Source: Baylisascaris procyonis (taxonomy: Eukaryota > Nematoda > Chromadorea > Rhabditida > Ascarididae). Taken from it: 64,000 nt of DNA. The DNA lies in assembly GCA_037389465.1 (NCBI GenBank), contig JAZARR010000074.1, positions 3,906,001-3,970,000 of the forward strand. The letters run 5' to 3'. How positions within the stretch are numbered: position 1 is the first letter of the stretch; each line of letters begins with the position of its first letter. The notes beneath the pieces were generated by a model. It ran no database searches. It was not told the DNA's origin and saw nothing but the letters and a program-made list of their open reading frames with translations. This document shows, piece by piece, positions 12,414 through 24,100 of the stretch. The position numbers and the translations under genes were made by a program.

Positions 12414-13805
12414 GTTTTTCTCTCATTGACCCGAAGAAGTGCGTTTGAGAGTTTCGTACCTTTCGAAGCTATTGCTAAAGGTACATTCCTGCAGAATGTT
12501 GCGAACATGATTTTTCCCATTCATATGAAGCGGAAATATGGAAAGATGCTAAAGTCATTCTTTTCATTTTTCACTTTTATTTTTGAATTTTAGGCATACC
12601 AATATGCTTTTAGAATTGAAAATTTTTATCAATTAGTGTGATAGATATAACATTATTGCTTCTATAACATTGAAGAAATGTTCAAAATAAACACATCACT
12701 TTATACAAGAAAGCATAAATCCTTTTTGCAGAAAATATAAGAAAAATTGATTTGAAATTAAGAGAGATATAAGAAATGAAGCGAAATCAAATGCACAAAA
12801 AATGAAGGTTCAAGTGGGCATTAGGGCAAGAGCAGGCAACGTCTGGGACGATTGTCTTTAAAGGACATTCTGGTTAGCGAAATCTTCGATTCAAAGTGGG
12901 ATGAACTAGATCGAGATTGGCATCTATCCTCCCATATCTCTCACCTAACTGATATACTGATGAAAAAAAAGACAATTCCATCCCGCCAAATAGTCTCGGA
13001 TCGCTTCGTAGAGTCGCTTGCATACTTAGCAAATGAGTGGGGCTTTGTTCCAATCGGTTAGATTCTATCGGTTGAGAGTGATCTATATTACTTATCGATG
13101 TGTTTATTAGCTCAAGGAGGACTGAAATCTCTGTTCAGTTCATTCTCGTAGATCAGCTTTCAATAGTCATCCGTCGATATTTTTGAGAAAATTTTTCTTC
13201 GCAAATATCTACCTAAATATCAGTTGATCCTCATTTGCTCTCTTTATTCTTTTTCTTTTCTCTTTCGTCAGCACTCGCTTTTCGCCAGCGTTTAATGATA
13301 GCCAAAGAAATAAGCTATACTAGTGAGTGTCATTTCATTGATTTACTCTAAAAATACAAATACTTGCTGCTATTATTTGTTATATTGATCGCATTTGAGA
13401 GTATATTATTCATTTTGTTGACATTCATGAAATTTTTGATTCATAGACACATAGGATACCATTCGAAATTGATGTTTTCTAGCAAGCTTCTTATTTCATT
13501 TGCTTTGCTGGGTAAACAATTTGTTTGTGTTGTGCTCGGATGTGTTGAGACGAATAGTTTTTTTTTCGAACTATTCCTTCTTTTTCTTAATTTTCATAGT
13601 GCTTATGATTGTTGTGAATAGATAAGGATTTAGTTGTCTAGAAACTCAATGACGAATTCTCCTAGTGCAAACAACTAAAGTCATAAAGCTGGCCAATGAT
13701 TCCCTGAGATATACGAACAACCATGTTCGACAGCATCCTGTCGAACATATCGGAATTTCCCTTCCTGAAATACATAAGGAGTGGCGATCATCCTTTATGA
13801 TATGA
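12414..13805 (+). CDS. Unrecognised gene, 3' part, four exons
   Basis: Four segments join with consistent phase: 12414-12553, 12836-13056, 13272-13322 and 13666-13805 (stop TGA at 13803-13805). Donors are GTCATT (weak), GTTAGA and GTGAGT; acceptors include TTCGTCAG and TCTCCTAG. The last three exons are the best supported and encode a mainly helical, soluble-looking protein with motifs such as SEIFDSKWDELDRDWHL, YLANEWGFVPIALAFRQRL and VEHIGISLPEIHKEW. No signal peptide, membrane segment or catalytic motif is seen. The 5' end was not found, and the link to the first segment depends on the weak GTCATT donor. I do not recognise the family. The gene follows PTEN on the same strand. Confidence 0.5.
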
Positions 13806-14411
13806 GAGATTTTCGAGAATATGAAAAAAAAGAACTAATTTTCATGACGCGAAGATGGTTGAATTAAGAGTAAGATTTCGATCCTTTGCCCTTAGCTTAG
13901 GGAGTGCGAAAAGTCTTTCATGAAACGATCCTTTCACATGCACTGTCTGAGGGAAATTTCACCAAGCTTATAGAATTAGATGATTTTTATGAAATAGTTT
14001 TTTGTTTGTTTTTTTTTTTTTAACTTTAATTGCATCATTAAACGGGACTCTTTTGTAGTAGATTTCTCTATCGTTCGGTGTGTGGCATATATCATAAGGT
14101 GTCATATCCTAATCTGTTGATTGTCTTATTTTTATAGACGAAATTTCTGATATTCAACTGAAATATTTCATAGAAGTTTTGTGATAATACAGTTCGATTA
14201 GATATACTCATGTGGGCTATATTTTTCCTTGTGAAATCATATTATTTCGCCTAGCGCCTCAAATTTGAACCTATTGGCAAATCGTTTCACATTTCAGCGG
14301 TTGTTTTTCAATTGCCTATATTAGATGAGGATATTTATTACTTACGTGATGAGTTTTTCTCTAACCACCTCTTAGTGCCTTATCAAGTTAAATGTCTTTC
14401 ATATAACTTAC
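13806..14411. other. Intergenic, no gene seen
   Basis: AT-rich sequence between the 3' end of the plus-strand gene and a minus-strand exon. It probably contains 3' flanks or intron. A poly-T run lies near 14009-14021. No exon-like frame was seen. Confidence 0.3.
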
Positions 14412-14620
14412 GATATATTTAGCACATCTAACTGCTTGACATTTTTCTTGATTTATATCCCCTAATGCGATAGATAATCGTCGAATTTCATACACAGTGT
14501 ATCGTCTTCTCTTCCGAGTTCCCCCATATCTCACACCGCTAAACAATTGTGCGGTCAAATGCTTAGCGACAACCGTCGTCGCATGCATTGAACGCGCAAG
14601 AAATCGAGCGTAGGCAGAAG
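14412..14620 (-). CDS. Isolated minus-strand exon, unrecognised protein
   Basis: Reading the minus strand, an acceptor-like AG just above 14620 is followed by 2 nt and 69 codons open to a consensus donor (ATC|GTAAGT) at 14411. The translation looks coding and basic: FLARSMHATTVVAKHLTAQ, RKRRRYTVYEIRRLSIALG, then NQEKCQAVRCAKYI. Codon use and G+C differ from the AT-rich flanks. No neighbouring exon with matching phase was found on either side and no family was recognised. It could be an internal exon of a minus-strand gene facing the 12.4-13.8 kb gene. Confidence 0.4.
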
Positions 14621-16380
14621 CTTATCGGTGAATATACAACTTTCAAGCTGTGCCTCATTTCTATGGCTAGCCTGATGGTGTTGTTTATCTAATCTCTATA
14701 CCCAAGTTATAACTTTTCCATCCTATATAAATAAAAAAAAAACCTAAATACTGCAAGTTTAAATAAAATGAATGCATATTGAAATGTGATCAATAAAAGG
14801 TAATAGCAGCACTCATATTGCAGTAAATCAATGAAGTGATCTACTCAAGTGTGTATTTATTTCGTTGGTCAGCACTATTCGTGCATCGATAGAATTGATG
14901 CATAATTTCTATATTCAGGTCAAATATATATTTGTATTGTCAGAAGAAATTGGTTTCCTAGCATGTTTCGCATTCTGTTTATCGTTTTTCTTTGTCAGTA
15001 TTTATTGCTGATTCCAACATTTTTTTTTTTTTATTCCACTTTCTTTAGCCATAGTACACATTTATTCTCACTGCCTTTATAAAATAAGTTAAGAAATAAG
15101 ACTAAATTACCGAGTAATTAAGGGAAGAAATCACTAATTGAATCGTCAATATATTTGCTTATCTACAATTTCATAAGCGGTTTTTTCTGACACTTTACCT
15201 CGTTAATAAATGCCGCAAAAATTGTTAATTTCCTGGTTTTTCTTCCGTCTTTGTTTCATCTAGAGTTGCTTGTAGCAAGTTTCATTTTGCAAGTAATTTT
15301 TGATTCTTTTTTTTTAACGTTTGTGTTTAGTAGCGCTGTGGCATTTGCGCTGCAGCATATTCTTGCTATTTGATAATTATGTCACGGCGCAAATGTCCAC
15401 ACATTTATTCCCAAAAATGAGTATTTTCAAATTTGCCATTCACTCTATGAGCATTCGATAGATGAAATATTATATGGGATTTATTTTTTCTCCAGCTATT
15501 TGTTGAATTTGCTAGTGCGCTTAGTTGTCGCTATATTATTCCCTCGTTTGTATGTAACGAATATTATTGTGATTTTTGTGCGCTCTTTGCTGCGGGTTTA
15601 TTTTTTTTTTTCAGTTCATTTTTGATCAGATTTCTTCACAATTTGTCATATTCATTCATTTGTAGTATTTTTATAATTTTTGTTTTTGTTTTCAATAATT
15701 GGTTGCCGTATACATTTTTTATCGATCAGTAAGAAATTTGCAAATAATTCAACGAATATTTCGATTTACTCAAACTTATAGCGATTATTTAGTGAATATT
15801 CAAATTTTTTTGCAACGAATTAATTCGTTTTATAGTGTATTGATTGATTCACATCCAGAAAAGTGATTCATTGAAGCGAAGGAACTTATAAATCCAACAA
15901 ATGAGCATCCTATCAAATTCTCTCATCTCGTCCGGTCGAATTCTCAAATCCACTTTTGCCACTTTTATCTAATTTATTTCCAGCCGATCGGCTAATTTTT
16001 CGGCATTCGGAGTATGTAACTATGTGAAATAGATAGGAATTGATGCATATGAAATTTCTATGAATATTGTCACCCTCGATGAATGTTCTCGGCTTTCATT
16101 AGTTGTAGCCAGCTTACCTTACTGTAGAATACGTAGTTGATCTAATCGGAGAGCAGTTTCACTTCAGCATTCTTCTATATCCGAATCTAAACGGTTGTGG
16201 TGGTGATCGTTAACGTTGGTTGTTTAGATTACATTTTACAATGGGATATAATACTATTACAATGTGTACTATCAGTACAACAAATCCATATAACGATAGT
16301 GGTAGAACGTAGATAGCAGTAAGTGGTGAAACCATCGTTTTAGCTTCGAATTAACCCCGTAATCTACTCTTTGCCATCTT
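14621..16380. other. Long AT-rich stretch without a supported gene
   Basis: Homopolymer T runs, frequent stops in all frames and no strong exon. A minus-strand piece near 16090-16135 (frame ETALRLDQLRIL before a GTAAGG donor) could be a short exon, but its phase matches neither nearby minus-strand candidate. Confidence 0.3.
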
Positions 16381-16383
16381 GCA

Positions 16384-16620
16384 GTTAACGTCGCCTTATA
16401 GAGCGCAACCCGGTGAAAAATCAGCTGTTTCGGTCGATTTTATTGGTAATCGTTTTATCGACTTTTAGTGGATTTGAACTCTTGGATGAGTTTCACAGAG
16501 AAGCCAGACAAAACTTTGGTCCTGAAAATCCATGCAGATGGATTCTGAAAGTTCATCCAGACGAGATTTACTGGATTTGCGAGGGTAAATTTGCAAATCT
16601 TGACCCAGCATAAATTATTC
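16384..16620. CDS. Open coding-like segment, strand undecided
   Basis: Both strands look coding. The plus strand has an acceptor (CATCTTGCAG) followed by a short open frame, and a second frame (16413-16613) with a hydrophobic N-terminus and the motifs LLDEFHREARQNFG and NPCRWILKVHPDEIYWICEG. The minus strand is open for about 48 codons from an ATG (KSSKSRLDELSESICMDF, then a stop). Only one can be real. G+C is higher than in the flanks, which favours an exon. No family recognised. Confidence 0.25.
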
Positions 16621-17261
16621 ATTCATTTTAGTTTTGGCAGTTGACAACTCACTTTCGGTGTTCGCTTCTAAGAAATTGCGTTTGATCATCTTTTCACTGA
16701 AAAACATCGATAATAGATAATTCATCAAGTGGATTTACGAGAGATAAAAAGAATGCATCCACAAGAATAAATTTATCGTCAGTGCAAGAAATAATACACT
16801 CTAATTTTATGATACCTTATCAGCGTCAACTATCGCATAGGCATAAATCAATTTTAATTGAGAGATTTTCATAGAGATGAAGGGATTAGGAGGCAACCAA
16901 TATGGAATAACGATTGCAACGTTGTGTTGTTATCGATGTTGTAATTTGAATGATTTGATGCCCGTCGATGAATGATAAATCAATCGAGTGGTGTGCAGTT
17001 CATTTTTGCTGCAATAGTATTGTGAGTTCACTTGAATGATATAGATTTTGCAAAAATTATTTATTTTTTTAATTTTCTTTTTTCTTTTTGCTAGTTGAAA
17101 TAGGTATTTTGACTTTGCAAAGAAGCGAATTGCATTTTCGAAATGGAAATAATCGTTTTTGCGTGTCCGCATTCTTTCATTTCTGAATGTTTCAACTCTG
17201 CTCCCCTTACCCTGAAATCTTTAGTAGTTATAGTGTAAATAATTGCCAGCATTCTGCTCAC

Positions 17262-17413
17262 CGAGTGCTTGCATGTCTCAGATTTGGAGCGGTCATAGTT
17301 AGATTGCTCAGAGTCAGATGAGTGATCAGAAGAAGTCAAGGATATCTCCTTTTCCTTTCCTCTCACTTTCTTGAAAGTGAAATCGCCGTATTCGCAAAAA
17401 TTCTCATAGGAAT
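17262..17413 (-). CDS. Isolated minus-strand exon, acidic/Ser-rich, unrecognised
   Basis: On the minus strand an acceptor (CATAAG) is followed by 50 codons open to the donor TCG|GTGAGC at 17261. The translation begins SYENFCEYGDFTFKKVRG and continues with a Ser/Asp-rich, phospho-site-like stretch (SSDHSSDSEQSNYDRSKSE). It has the same phase pattern as the minus exon at 14.4 kb (enters with 2 nt, leaves at phase 0), so the two cannot be adjacent exons. No family recognised. Confidence 0.35.
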
Positions 17414-17949
17414 CTTATGCAAATTTCCTTTCTTTCGTATCTAACGATAAAAATTGTCTTTATCCATCTCACGATGTGAGGGTAACGTTTCAATGAGATG
17501 CGTTTTACCAGCACACTACTATGATTTCTAAGTTGATCACATTTTATTATCGAAATTTTATTCATTATATTCTCTTTATGTGTAATAAATTGTTTTTCAT
17601 CTATTTCGCAATTGATGTGTTGTTGCGTGTTTGTGAATAAATGTTTCAAAGTTTAATTCCCACAACGACGTATGTTAATTTCAAACTATTAGTATAAACG
17701 GCCGCATCGGAAAGCTCCGTTTTATAAATTTATCGTCACTTTTTAATGCAGCGATGTGTTAAGGAGTAATACTAAAGTATTGCCCCATGATGAATTAAGT
17801 AAGAAAATAGTGGTATAAAAGTGTTCGCTTTATAAATGTGGATTTAAAGAATGAGCACTTTTCGATGAATATAGCATAGAAAATAGGTTTATGCAGTATA
17901 TGTAGGGGTTTACATTTTGTTGTTCTTTTTCTGAGTTTGTAGTAAATCT

Positions 17950-20200
17950 TTTGGCCGACTAAGTATCACAGCGACATTAGTTCAAAGAGCCGTACTGGTC
18001 TCAAATAGGTAAGAGGAAATGAGTAATTGGAATATTGCGCCAGGTGGCTGCCATAATATGCGCTTTTGAATTCCCGTCCGCTGGATCAACCAGTGTCGCA
18101 AATCGCCGATAAATAATGAAACACAGGGACGCGTAGTTATACGTAATCATCCTGAATTGGTCAACTATTCATATATATCTACCAAAACTATGTTTTCCTC
18201 CCGCATTTGTTGCAATCGGGCCAGTTGTAAAATGCGACTCGATCGGCGTAATACGATATGCTACTATAGGTTGCTAAATGTGCACGAATCTTTGGGCACA
18301 TTCAAGTATGTGAAACTGTTCGAAACTATTAGATCGGCTTGAACGTTATAAGTGAGTTAAAAATTCCTTGTTTTATACCCGCCGGTTTCATTTGTGCAGC
18401 TTTAATGGCTTATTAGTTGTAACGATGAGACAGATGGACACCCACATGCATATCTGCACATATGCACGACCTATCCAATGGGGAATTATGAATGTAAACT
18501 TGCAAATGTTCGAGGATTCGAGTAAAGCTGCGAAAAAATTTTGGATGACGACGTTCGAGCTCACACTTGCCCCGAGAAAAGGGCCATTCAACAAAATTCT
18601 GTCGCCAATTCACCACGGCGCTTTAAGTGGTCATCTATATGCTATTACATGACTTTGCTAACACCTTTGTTGCTATAGTGTAATCGAATCTCCTGCCACG
18701 TTTGCTGTTACAATGTTTCAATTACTCATCAGGACACCTCAGAATTAGATTAACTTATGCGGATCTGATCCACGGGCAAAATTTCCTATAAAAGGCGACA
18801 AACAGTCAGAAACGTGATGGGGACGCTACCTGCATCGAGACCACTGAGAGAAAGCATCAATGGAGGAAGGGAAGTGTGTGCGAATAGTAAATTGATCGTC
18901 CCGGGTTCGTGACCAAGCAGGCGCGAAGTTGATCTCTGATCGTTCATACATAGGCGGTTGGAGGGCAAAGTAGCGCAAGACTAAAAGGCGTAGGATTTCG
19001 TGTACATGTAGAGTTGTCTTCATGTACCCCGTTTCCTCCGTACAAACTAAATCGAATCGGAATTGCCGAGCTGGAGCCGGAACAGCGAACCGGAATTGCG
19101 GCAGGCTGGTACGTGTGAAGGGGTGAGGTGCAGTTCGTCATGCACCCGGCAGGGAATGGGAAGTTCATCTTCCTAGGGACTCTTTATCCGAAGCTACAAA
19201 AAATGTGAGCAGAAGAAGCGTCTATTGGAAAATGTTGATCACGCAACGACGTGTTACAGCTTTATGTCATCTGTGCTCGAACGTGTTGCAGCCCTCATCA
19301 CTGAAATAAAGCAATACTCTTTAGCGGTCATCCGTGCATTAAACACTTAGGAAGCCTCAAAAAATGCTTCACACCGTTATTTAATACGGCACTGTATAAT
19401 TCTGCGTTGCATAAAATCACCATCATACAATTCAGGATCGCGGTGATTATCGAGTGGTAAGGGCCACACAAATCTCGCAGCAATAAGGACATTGGAACTC
19501 AACAAACACTCTGTTCAAAGGCCATAAAACGATCCGTTTTCAGAATCCGTTGGAGCAACACAGGTTCGAAAGTTCGAGGCCGCAGTCCTCGCAGTTGCCA
19601 TACCTCAGGGCGCCTCGACTTTTCCTCAGTTAGAGCTACTGGAATGAAGTGCTATCACCGTTCTTGCAAAAGAATAAAGAAGAACGTGTTAAAGGAGGCC
19701 CCATTATTGAATGCTCGAGCGATACACGTCAGTTTCCGATTATTCGATGAGACAGAACTCTTCTAAAAACTCGTGTTGTTTGCTGTAGAACCCCAAAAAA
19801 ATATCCCTATATCCCATCGTGTGCACACCTTCAAACAATACCTCTCGCCACTATCGCTTCCTCCTCACTATTCTTCATGCTCCTCACATCCAACAACAAA
19901 GCACAATCGAAAATCGTTTCTGGAATGCAATCGACGAGTTAGAATACGTCTCATAAAGCCGTAACACGTCATGCCACAATGATATATTCGTTCGGTTCGC
20001 AGCTGTAGTCGTCGATTTATGGCGTGAAATGATCGCAGTTTCATAAGTGCATTTAGCGTTCGATATATGAGAACACACACGAATATGCACGAATTTTGTA
20101 ATTGTTGGTCCTCGTTTGTATCGAGCAATTCATTGTTTGGTGAAGTTTTTGAGTTGTGCGGTTTGCAGGGTTGATTGCTGCTCATCGACGTCTTTTTATG
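17950..20200. repeat. GC-richer block, probable dispersed repeat or mobile-element debris
   Basis: Composition shifts to clearly higher G+C than the flanks. Many overlapping open frames occur on both strands (for example 18368-18652 plus, 18413-18616 minus, 18826-19023 minus, 18944-19168 minus) with no splice sites or ATG-led gene. One plus-strand frame (about 18069-18342) is open for some 90 codons from just after a TGA. Frames open on both strands in an otherwise intronic landscape suit a decayed interspersed element. No terminal repeats, target-site duplication, transposase or reverse transcriptase motif was found, so the class is unknown. Confidence 0.35.
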
Positions 20201-20399
20201 TAAGCGTATGTTTATGTGGTGATATGTTGGGAAATATACTTTGTGAATAGTGGTATTTTACGGCTTTCACTTGAGAATTGTTCGTATTTGGAATGAAATC
20301 CGTTGTAAAATCGTTGAAGCATAAGAACTCCCTCTATTTATGAGAAGCCTCGAATTATTTAATCTGAGAACCATTGCTTATTTAGTTTACTGATTGGCA

Positions 20400-20460
20400 T
20401 ATTCCTTTGATTCGATCTCGTTCGTGCCTTATTCCTTTGATTCGATCTGGTTCGTTGTTC
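20400..20460. repeat. 30-bp tandem duplication
   Basis: ATTCCTTTGATTCGATCT occurs at 20401 and again at 20431 with the following bases nearly the same (CGTTCG and GGTTCG). It is a simple local duplication in non-coding DNA upstream of the makorin gene. Confidence 0.85.
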
Positions 20461-20920
20461 TCTCTCATAATTTCTTTACAGTTCATCACTTCATTTTACT
20501 CGTCTTTTGTTATTGCAGTTATTTATGTGTATTGCTAAGAGTTTGTATTATTTTCGCTTTTGCGTTGTCCTTAAACTGAACTGGGTGATATAATTGCACA
20601 GTTCATAATCGTTCCTTATTTATTCCTTTATATATTCCATTGCTTTTGCAGGCTTTTTTATTCTGAAATTTATTAAAAATTTCTCTCTTTTTCTAAGTTC
20701 GGAAGATTAGAAGTAAGGATTAAACTTAGATGAGCGTAGGTTTTGCCGCTTAGTAAAATAGTCATAGTATGCATTAAATTAGAAGATATGATGCAGTTTT
20801 GTGTCTTTTCATTTTCTAGTGCATTATATAATGCAAGTTAAGCAGTGTAGCCTTTTAGTTTTATTTGTCTATATTAATACTCGACCAACTACTTCTGTTT
20901 AGAGTAAACGAAAAAAAACT

Positions 20921-20949
20921 ATTTCAGATCGGTTGACCACCTCAGTTCG
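20921..20949 (+). promoter_or_regulatory. Probable trans-splice acceptor and short 5'UTR of the makorin gene
   Basis: The bases CTATTTCAG end at 20926 and the start codon follows at 20950, leaving a 23-nt leader. A 3' splice site so close to a start codon, with no visible upstream coding exon, is the usual sign of spliced-leader addition in nematodes. A conventional upstream non-coding exon is the alternative. Confidence 0.5.
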
Positions 20950-21041
20950 ATGGCTAGCAGTAAGTGTTTCATGTTATTCTTTATTTATATTATATTGTAT
21001 CTTCCTCTCAGAACTTTTTTTTCATTTTTTCCACCATTGTT

Positions 21042-21138
<97 letters not shown>

Positions 21139-24100
21139 GAATTCATTTATGAGATTTAGATGTTGCAGTTTGATTTGCTTGAAAACTTGACACTAAAACC
21201 CACCAGCGTCAGAGTAAAGTGTTTGAAGTCTATGAAAAGTTTAGCGTAACTAACAGCTGATCTCACCTTCGAGAAGTGTGTCGCATTGTTTGATTGAAGG
21301 ATCTGACCTCGGGTGGTTTTCAAAACAGTTCTAAATTGAGGTTCGCGATATTGACAGGAACCCCTGAGGACTTCTTGCCTAACCGTTATTCTCGCCTTAT
21401 CCTAAATCGCCGAGTCGAATGTCCTAAAAATCTTCAGCGTTCTGGATGGTTGCGATCAAAAGTGTTCAGAAGAAATGTTTATATAGGCAGTTGAATTATT
21501 CTTTCGTATATATCAATGTAAAATCCAACATGGAATTGCTAATATCTCTTCCTAACGTCATTTCCTCCACCCTCTGCATCCATATAGTTTTGTGGTTGAT
21601 TTGAACACCAATTTATGATGTGAATTGCTCAACAATTTGAAAAAGATGAGAGATAAACGCTAGCGGGATCAATATATTCGACGTGTTGCTCCTACACAGT
21701 TCACATACACATAAAATGTGTTCTCTTTTATTCGATTCTTTCAAGAATGCATTATTCTTAAATGAAGTCAAACGACTTCAGTCTAGAATATTGTTGTGCC
21801 ATTTTTAGACTCGGGTACGGGGCGTGCTGGTCCAAGTGCGGTTTTATGTAAATACTTCGCAAACAATGTATGCAATAAAGGTGCACTATGTCCATTCTCG
21901 CATGATCGCACCACTAAACCCGATAACGTTTGCCGCTTCTATCTGGCAGGTAAATGCGCATATGGCACCGCTTGCAGGTTTGTTCCTCTTTTTTTTTATT
22001 ATTTATGCTGTGAGATAAATAAAAAAATGTTCATTATAAAGCGAAGAAAAGAAAATGCGGAATAATGTAAAGGCTTTGATCAGCATAGGCCTGTATGATG
22101 TGAGTGTTATTTTAATCGTAATAAGTAGTTGAGGTTTGGATGAAGGCAATTTTCCCTTGACCCTGCAAAAAGGGGTTGGGGGGTGAAGCAAAATTCCTAT
22201 AAAAGAACGGTGATATAGAGTAGTCTTATGATTATGTTTAATAATCGGTAGCGGATGAAGGGGGGGGGGGGTGGTAATTAAGAGTTCCTCATTGAATTGA
22301 GTGAGATGCTGCCTTCAGAAAGTATGTGTCACTTATAAAGAAGTAACTGATTTATGAAGTGGTCGTAATAAAGGTTGTTTGCATCAAAATTCTGAAAGTG
22401 CGCTCAGCAATTCAGTTCACCCGGCAACAAGCAGAAAGGGCGCATTGCGATCGCATTTTTATTTGTCTTGTTTTATCCACTGATCAGTGATAGCGGATAC
22501 TGTCCGAAGTTCTCTAACTACTGTTGCACTGAAATGATCCACTCGCTGTTACAAAGAAATTTAAAAAAATATTCACTCATAAAGAAAAATTATGCGAGTA
22601 TAAATAAATATAGGATGTACTATTGATTAGAGAGGCATCTTCAGCCTCTAATTGAAATAATTGTCGTGTTTATTTTGTAGATATGACCATAAACGTCCAT
22701 CAACGGATAGCAATAAACCCGTGGAAGATCGCTCGAAGGTGTCGAAAAATGGCGATGCTAGAGGCACAAAGAGTTCCTTTTACAAGCATTTATTAGAATG
22801 AGGCGTTTATTTAAGGGCATCATCGTCGAACAATTTAGCTGCTTAACCCTGCGATCGTAGATGGGCTCATTCCTTCTCATTACGTTCAAATATGCGTTTA
22901 TGGTCGCACGTTTTAGCTTGTTTTTGAGCTAAGCTTACAGCCTGATAGTTGAAAAGGGATGGCAGAAGAAGAAATGGAGAATACGATGAAGAACGTCGAT
23001 TTATTTCGATTCATTTTGCAACTATTTTGGCGGACTTTGCAAAAGTTGTTAAATTTATCAAAGCGATTAGTGGTTTCAAGAGGGTTAGGTAAGGATGCGC
23101 AGACAAATTTATCAGAGGGTCCCCTTCTACTTTCCTTTTTTTCTGGTGAATGCTCTTTCTTTTCATTTTCTGAGGTACTCAGCAGACTTCTTTTCTCAGT
23201 TGTGCAGTTGGTCAACAGCCAGTGCAGTACTACATATTCCCATTTTAATCCGCGCCCCCATTAACCTCTCCATAACCCCCACCGGAACAGTGAGACGCAC
23301 TTAATGACGTAAGGATTTTTCTCAACCGTCTCCTTTAAATTTACGCGTATTTTTTGATGTGTCAATGAGAACTTGACATCTTTGGAGTGTTTTCTTTCAG
23401 ACTAGTTTTTTTTTTTACTCAAACGGTGTAATTCATAGCTGACGCTTAAGGTGCTGTTTATCTGTGAGCTAGGAGTAGATCATTGTGGGAGATTTGAAGG
23501 ATGAATTTCTTGCCAACCTGCCAGGTGATCAGTGCTTATTGTACCTTTGTGGCAGTAGAAGTGCTTCACCTGGAAATTGAAAGGAAAGGCCACTGGAAAG
23601 GGGAGAAAATTCGAATGGGACATTGGGAGCAGTGTTGCTTATTTTGAATTGTAACTAGTCTATGAATAGATTTTTGTTCGCGGGGCGAGGATTTTTTTCT
23701 TTGTTGAATTTTATTGGGGGCGAAAAAATTCATAGTGGGAAGCACGATGATGGGCCGCATAAAATTTGGTATGCGTTTATGAAAAAAGATGAAAATTTTA
23801 CAGGTAAATTGAGAAGGGGTTCTAAAATTTTCTACCTTTCGATGATTTTTTCCATTGTTTTCAGCATAATTTTCTGAGTTTTATTTCCCCCTCATAGGAT
23901 TTTCTGATGGATCGTAACTTCTTAGGAGTATCATATTGCTGGGGCTAAGGTGAAACCTCGAAATTTACCTCCGTTCCCGCAAAGCTTCCTTGGGAAGTGC
24001 TCGTATTTTCGTTCCTCTTATGGCCGGTGTTGTTGCTTCAGAAGCACCGGAAGCGAACACAAACACAAAGGTGCCTGAGTTTTCATCGCATAAACTTTCT

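Noticed and set aside
18880..18960. Possible tRNA suggested by a GGGTTCG-like T-arm motif
   Set aside because: No acceptor stem or matching D- and anticodon arms could be folded around it.
22959..23304. Two long overlapping plus frames and one minus frame in a makorin intron
   Set aside because: No zinc-finger or makorin similarity, no splice sites in phase; treated as chance.
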